The position numbers were made by a program, and so were the translations under genes. A stretch of DNA of 7,465 nt from Candidatus Poseidoniaceae archaeon (GTDB taxonomy: Archaea > Thermoplasmatota > Poseidoniia > Poseidoniales > Poseidoniaceae), in NCBI GenBank assembly GCA_013330925.1, contig DUHJ01000162.1:1245-8709 (forward strand), in the 5' to 3' direction. Below are positions 5,690 through 7,465 of the stretch, one piece after another. The notes under the pieces were generated by a model that saw only the letters and a program-made list of their open reading frames with translations, did no database searches and had not been told where the DNA came from. Within the stretch, counting starts at the first letter, position 1. Each line of letters starts with the position of its first letter.

Positions 5690-6814
5690 ATGCCGCCAAA
5701 CGAGGGGGAAAACTCGTCGCTGCTCATCAGCGCAAGCGATCTCGAGCGGCACACCTACTGCCCATTGTCTTGGCACCTCTCGAGGGAAGGCGTTGGAGCC
5801 GAGGGCGACGCGGTGCAGGAGGGCGTTCGCAAGCACGCGGAAATCCACTCCTCCATGGAACGTGCCCGCCAAGAGCGCCAAGCCTACCGTCGTTCGGCGA
5901 CCATCTGGTCATGGTGGTTCACCGTCGTGTTGGTGTTCGCCCTTGAGAGCTTCATCGTCTACAGGTTGCTCAACAGCGAAGCGGACCCCGTTGAGATGGC
6001 ACGTTTCCTCTCCTCGCTTGCCCTCAGCGCCCTCCTGGCCGGCTTGGTGCTCATCTTGCTGCCATGGCGTGAACCTCTGAATTGGTCCATCCCAGACGCG
6101 TCCAACGAATTCGAATCCACCGGCGTGATGCCAATTCTGAATCCACCGGACTTCATCGGAGGTTGGTTCCAAGGTGGTCGTCTGGAAGCGAGTTTCCTCC
6201 TTGCTTCCATCGTGTTCGGACTGCATGCACTGGCCTTGGGCACCTTCCTCGACGCGGGCAACGCCTCCTTTGTCCTCGTGATCTCTGCCTTCCTCTGGAC
6301 CGGGTTGGCGTCCTGGAGGCTGCAGGTGCTTCTCTTGGCCCACCAGACCTCGGAAGTTGCTCGGGCCAAGGCTGGGTTGGATAAACGGACCGAAGTGGTC
6401 TATTCCGACGATGAGCAAGGGGCTGGCTTGCTGCAAGACCCCAAGACCGGGCTCAGAGGAAGACCTGACCAGATCGTGATCGTTGACGGCGATTTCATCC
6501 CTGTCGAACAAAAAACCGGGAAGGTCCCACAACGGCCGCATGACTCGCACCGGATGCAACTCCTGGCCTACTTGCACCTCGTTGAATGCGAGACCGGGCG
6601 AGCGTCACCCTATGGCGTGATTCAATATGGGCAAGAGCACGTGTTCCAGATTCATTGGGACGACGGTGCTCGGGAGGACTTGCACGCGTCCGTCACCGAA
6701 GTCAAGCGCCTGATGGAAGAAGGTGGAGCAACACGCAACCACGACCGCATTGGAAAGTGCAGGAACTGCTCGCGGCGGCACGCCTGCCCAGAACGGCTCG
6801 ACGCCTCAGCATAG
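5690..6814 (+). CDS. Cas4/RecB-like PD-(D/E)XK nuclease with four inserted membrane helices
   Basis: Predicted 374-residue protein. The N-terminus has SASDLERHTYCPLSWHL with C24, then H49 (EGVRKHAEIH), as in Cas4/AddB-type nucleases. The nuclease core lies at 253-299: GLRGRPD (D260), FIPVEQKTG (E273, K275) and MQLLAYLHLVE (Q290-x3-Y294). The C-terminus has C357-x2-C360-x5-C366. C24 plus these three match the 4Fe-4S cluster of the family. Between H49 and the core, four hydrophobic segments (about 72-94, 105-125, 167-187, 191-209) are predicted to span the membrane. An even number puts both halves on the same side, as cluster assembly requires, and the basic stretch 58-68 suggests the cytoplasm. 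Family members cut DNA, often as exonucleases. No cas gene or CRISPR array is nearby, so a non-CRISPR role is likely. No Shine-Dalgarno site is visible before ATG 5690. Confidence 0.85.
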   Translation: MPPNEGENSSLLISASDLERHTYCPLSWHLSREGVGAEGDAVQEGVRKHAEIHSSMERARQERQAYRRSATIWSWWFTVVLVFALESFIVYRLLNSEADPVEMARFLSSLALSALLAGLVLILLPWREPLNWSIPDASNEFESTGVMPILNPPDFIGGWFQGGRLEASFLLASIVFGLHALALGTFLDAGNASFVLVISAFLWTGLASWRLQVLLLAHQTSEVARAKAGLDKRTEVVYSDDEQGAGLLQDPKTGLRGRPDQIVIVDGDFIPVEQKTGKVPQRPHDSHRMQLLAYLHLVECETGRASPYGVIQYGQEHVFQIHWDDGAREDLHASVTEVKRLMEEGGATRNHDRIGKCRNCSRRHACPERLDASA

Positions 6815-7354
6815 ATCCTCAAGGGGATACTCAATGCAATTGCGGTGAACGGTTACCACGACGTTGAAACTGTCCTTGAATTGGTTCGTGAACCCTTCAC
6901 CCCAGCCGGTGGCGTCCACCGTCAAGGTCCATTCCCCACGGGGGAACACGGGCTGTGGAAGAAGGCTTTCTTCTGGAGGGTTGGCGTCCTGACAGACCTC
7001 GGTGGACCAAGCAACGCCAGCATCGGCGTCGGTCAGCGTCACCTGCACGTTGCGCAGGGCTCCACCGGCATCCAAGCAACCGATTTGGTCCGAACCGACG
7101 AAGCTGGCTTTGAAGTACACGTCAATTTGGATGACGGATTCGTCCACGTAGAAGGAGGATGAGTTCTCATAACGCTGAGGGATGGGTTCCGAGAAGGTCT
7201 TGGAGAAGGCCACACGATCGTAGACGGTCACGATCTCAACCGGGTCCCGCTGCGCTTCGAGGAACTCACGCGCGGGGACCAATCCAATGCATCCCCCAAG
7301 GGTGCTGCTCAACAAGAGCACGACGAGCGCCATGACCGTCGGCCGGGACCTCAT
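6806..7354 (-). CDS. secreted lipoprotein of unknown function
   Basis: Predicted 182-residue protein with a lipoprotein signal. A basic start MRSRPTVM is followed by the hydrophobic core ALVVLLLSS and lipobox LGGC, with the lipidated cysteine at 22. The mature part should be anchored on the outer face of the membrane. It is rich in Val, Asp, Ser and Thr with alternating beta-strand patterns, for example RNVQVTLTDADAG and FNVVVTVHRNC. Four more cysteines (in IGCLD, EVCQD, RNCIEY and the last residue) could form two disulfides outside the cell. This suggests a small beta-sandwich, but I recognise no family. ATG 7354 is chosen because it gives a clean signal peptide. The open frame beyond it has no signal-like features and overlaps the neighbour's coding end. 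The stop overlaps the convergent Cas4-like gene by 9 bp. Confidence 0.78.
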   Translation of the reverse strand: MRSRPTVMALVVLLLSSTLGGCIGLVPAREFLEAQRDPVEIVTVYDRVAFSKTFSEPIPQRYENSSSFYVDESVIQIDVYFKASFVGSDQIGCLDAGGALRNVQVTLTDADAGVAWSTEVCQDANPPEESLLPQPVFPRGEWTLTVDATGWGEGFTNQFKDSFNVVVTVHRNCIEYPLEDLC

Positions 7355-7397
7355 GGCCTTGCGGTGAGGGCGACGGTTGTGAACATGTCGTCGATGC

Positions 7398-7465
7398 TCA
7401 TTCGAAGCTGGCACCACACACGGAGCACGAGGTGGCATCCGCAGGGATCTCAGCACCGCAGGCAC
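7398..7465 (-). CDS. C-terminal zinc ribbon of a gene entering from the right edge
   Basis: One minus-strand frame reads to a TGA at 7398-7400 and gives ACGAEIPADATSCSVCGASFE as its last 21 residues. The pattern C-G-A-E-I-P then CSVCG is the typical half of a short C4 zinc ribbon (CxxCG...CxxCG). The first cysteine of the first pair would lie just outside the window. Such tails are common at the ends of archaeal membrane and regulatory proteins, so the main domain and function cannot be told. The lipoprotein start follows 43 nt later on the same strand, so the two may be co-transcribed. Confidence 0.7.
   Translation of the reverse strand, partial: ACGAEIPADATSCSVCGASFE

Noticed and set aside
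5909..6577. 222-codon open frame antisense to the Cas4-like gene
   Set aside because: The plus-strand frame carries conserved nuclease and Fe-S motifs; the antisense product is low-complexity and motif-free.
5690..6814. Assignment of the nuclease as a CRISPR adaptation Cas4
   Set aside because: No repeats, cas1, cas2 or other cas genes are visible in the window, and the membrane insertion is unlike CRISPR-associated Cas4; only the fold relation is claimed.
7355..7465. Upstream extension of the lipoprotein frame to the window edge
   Set aside because: The extension would bury the signal peptide and overlaps, in another frame, a convincing zinc-ribbon C-terminus.

Overview
The window is GC-rich, gene-dense archaeal DNA. 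The best anchors are an archaeal-type ribosomal protein uS2 preceded by an archaeal TATA-like box, and several archaeal winged-helix regulators. There is also a short zinc-ribbon tail and a lipobox protein. Together these suggest a marine planktonic Thermoplasmatota such as Poseidoniales (Marine Group II), probably a high-GC lineage. That placement comes from gene style and was not tested by a search.

Left part, minus strand (1-1422): a GT-B glycosyltransferase is followed after 26 nt by the N-terminus of a 3-hydroxyacyl-CoA dehydrogenase that runs off the left edge. A divergent promoter region of about 100-136 bp separates the glycosyltransferase from the next block.

Centre, plus strand (1523/1559-4951): three different winged-helix regulators lie in a row. 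They are an HxlR-family protein, a regulator with an N-terminal membrane hairpin and two winged helices, and a larger two-winged-helix protein. They are followed by a tRNA-dihydrouridine synthase. Short gaps (38, 74 and 38 nt) and Shine-Dalgarno-like GAGGT sites before the last two genes suggest at least partial co-transcription.

Right part: uS2 (minus strand) converges on the dihydrouridine synthase with only 3 nt between the stop codons. Divergent from uS2 is the most unusual gene of the window, a Cas4/RecB-type nuclease with all expected nuclease and Fe-S residues but with four predicted membrane helices inserted in the middle (5690-6814). No CRISPR array or other cas gene is present. Its end overlaps by 9 bp a convergent secreted lipoprotein of unknown function (6806-7354). 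Upstream of the lipoprotein is the C-terminal zinc ribbon of another gene that enters from the right edge.

No RNA genes, insertion sequences or CRISPR arrays were seen, and no gene-free stretch exceeds about 140 bp. The candidate undescribed systems are the membrane-embedded Cas4-like nuclease and the membrane-anchored regulator cluster. Their functions are inference only.
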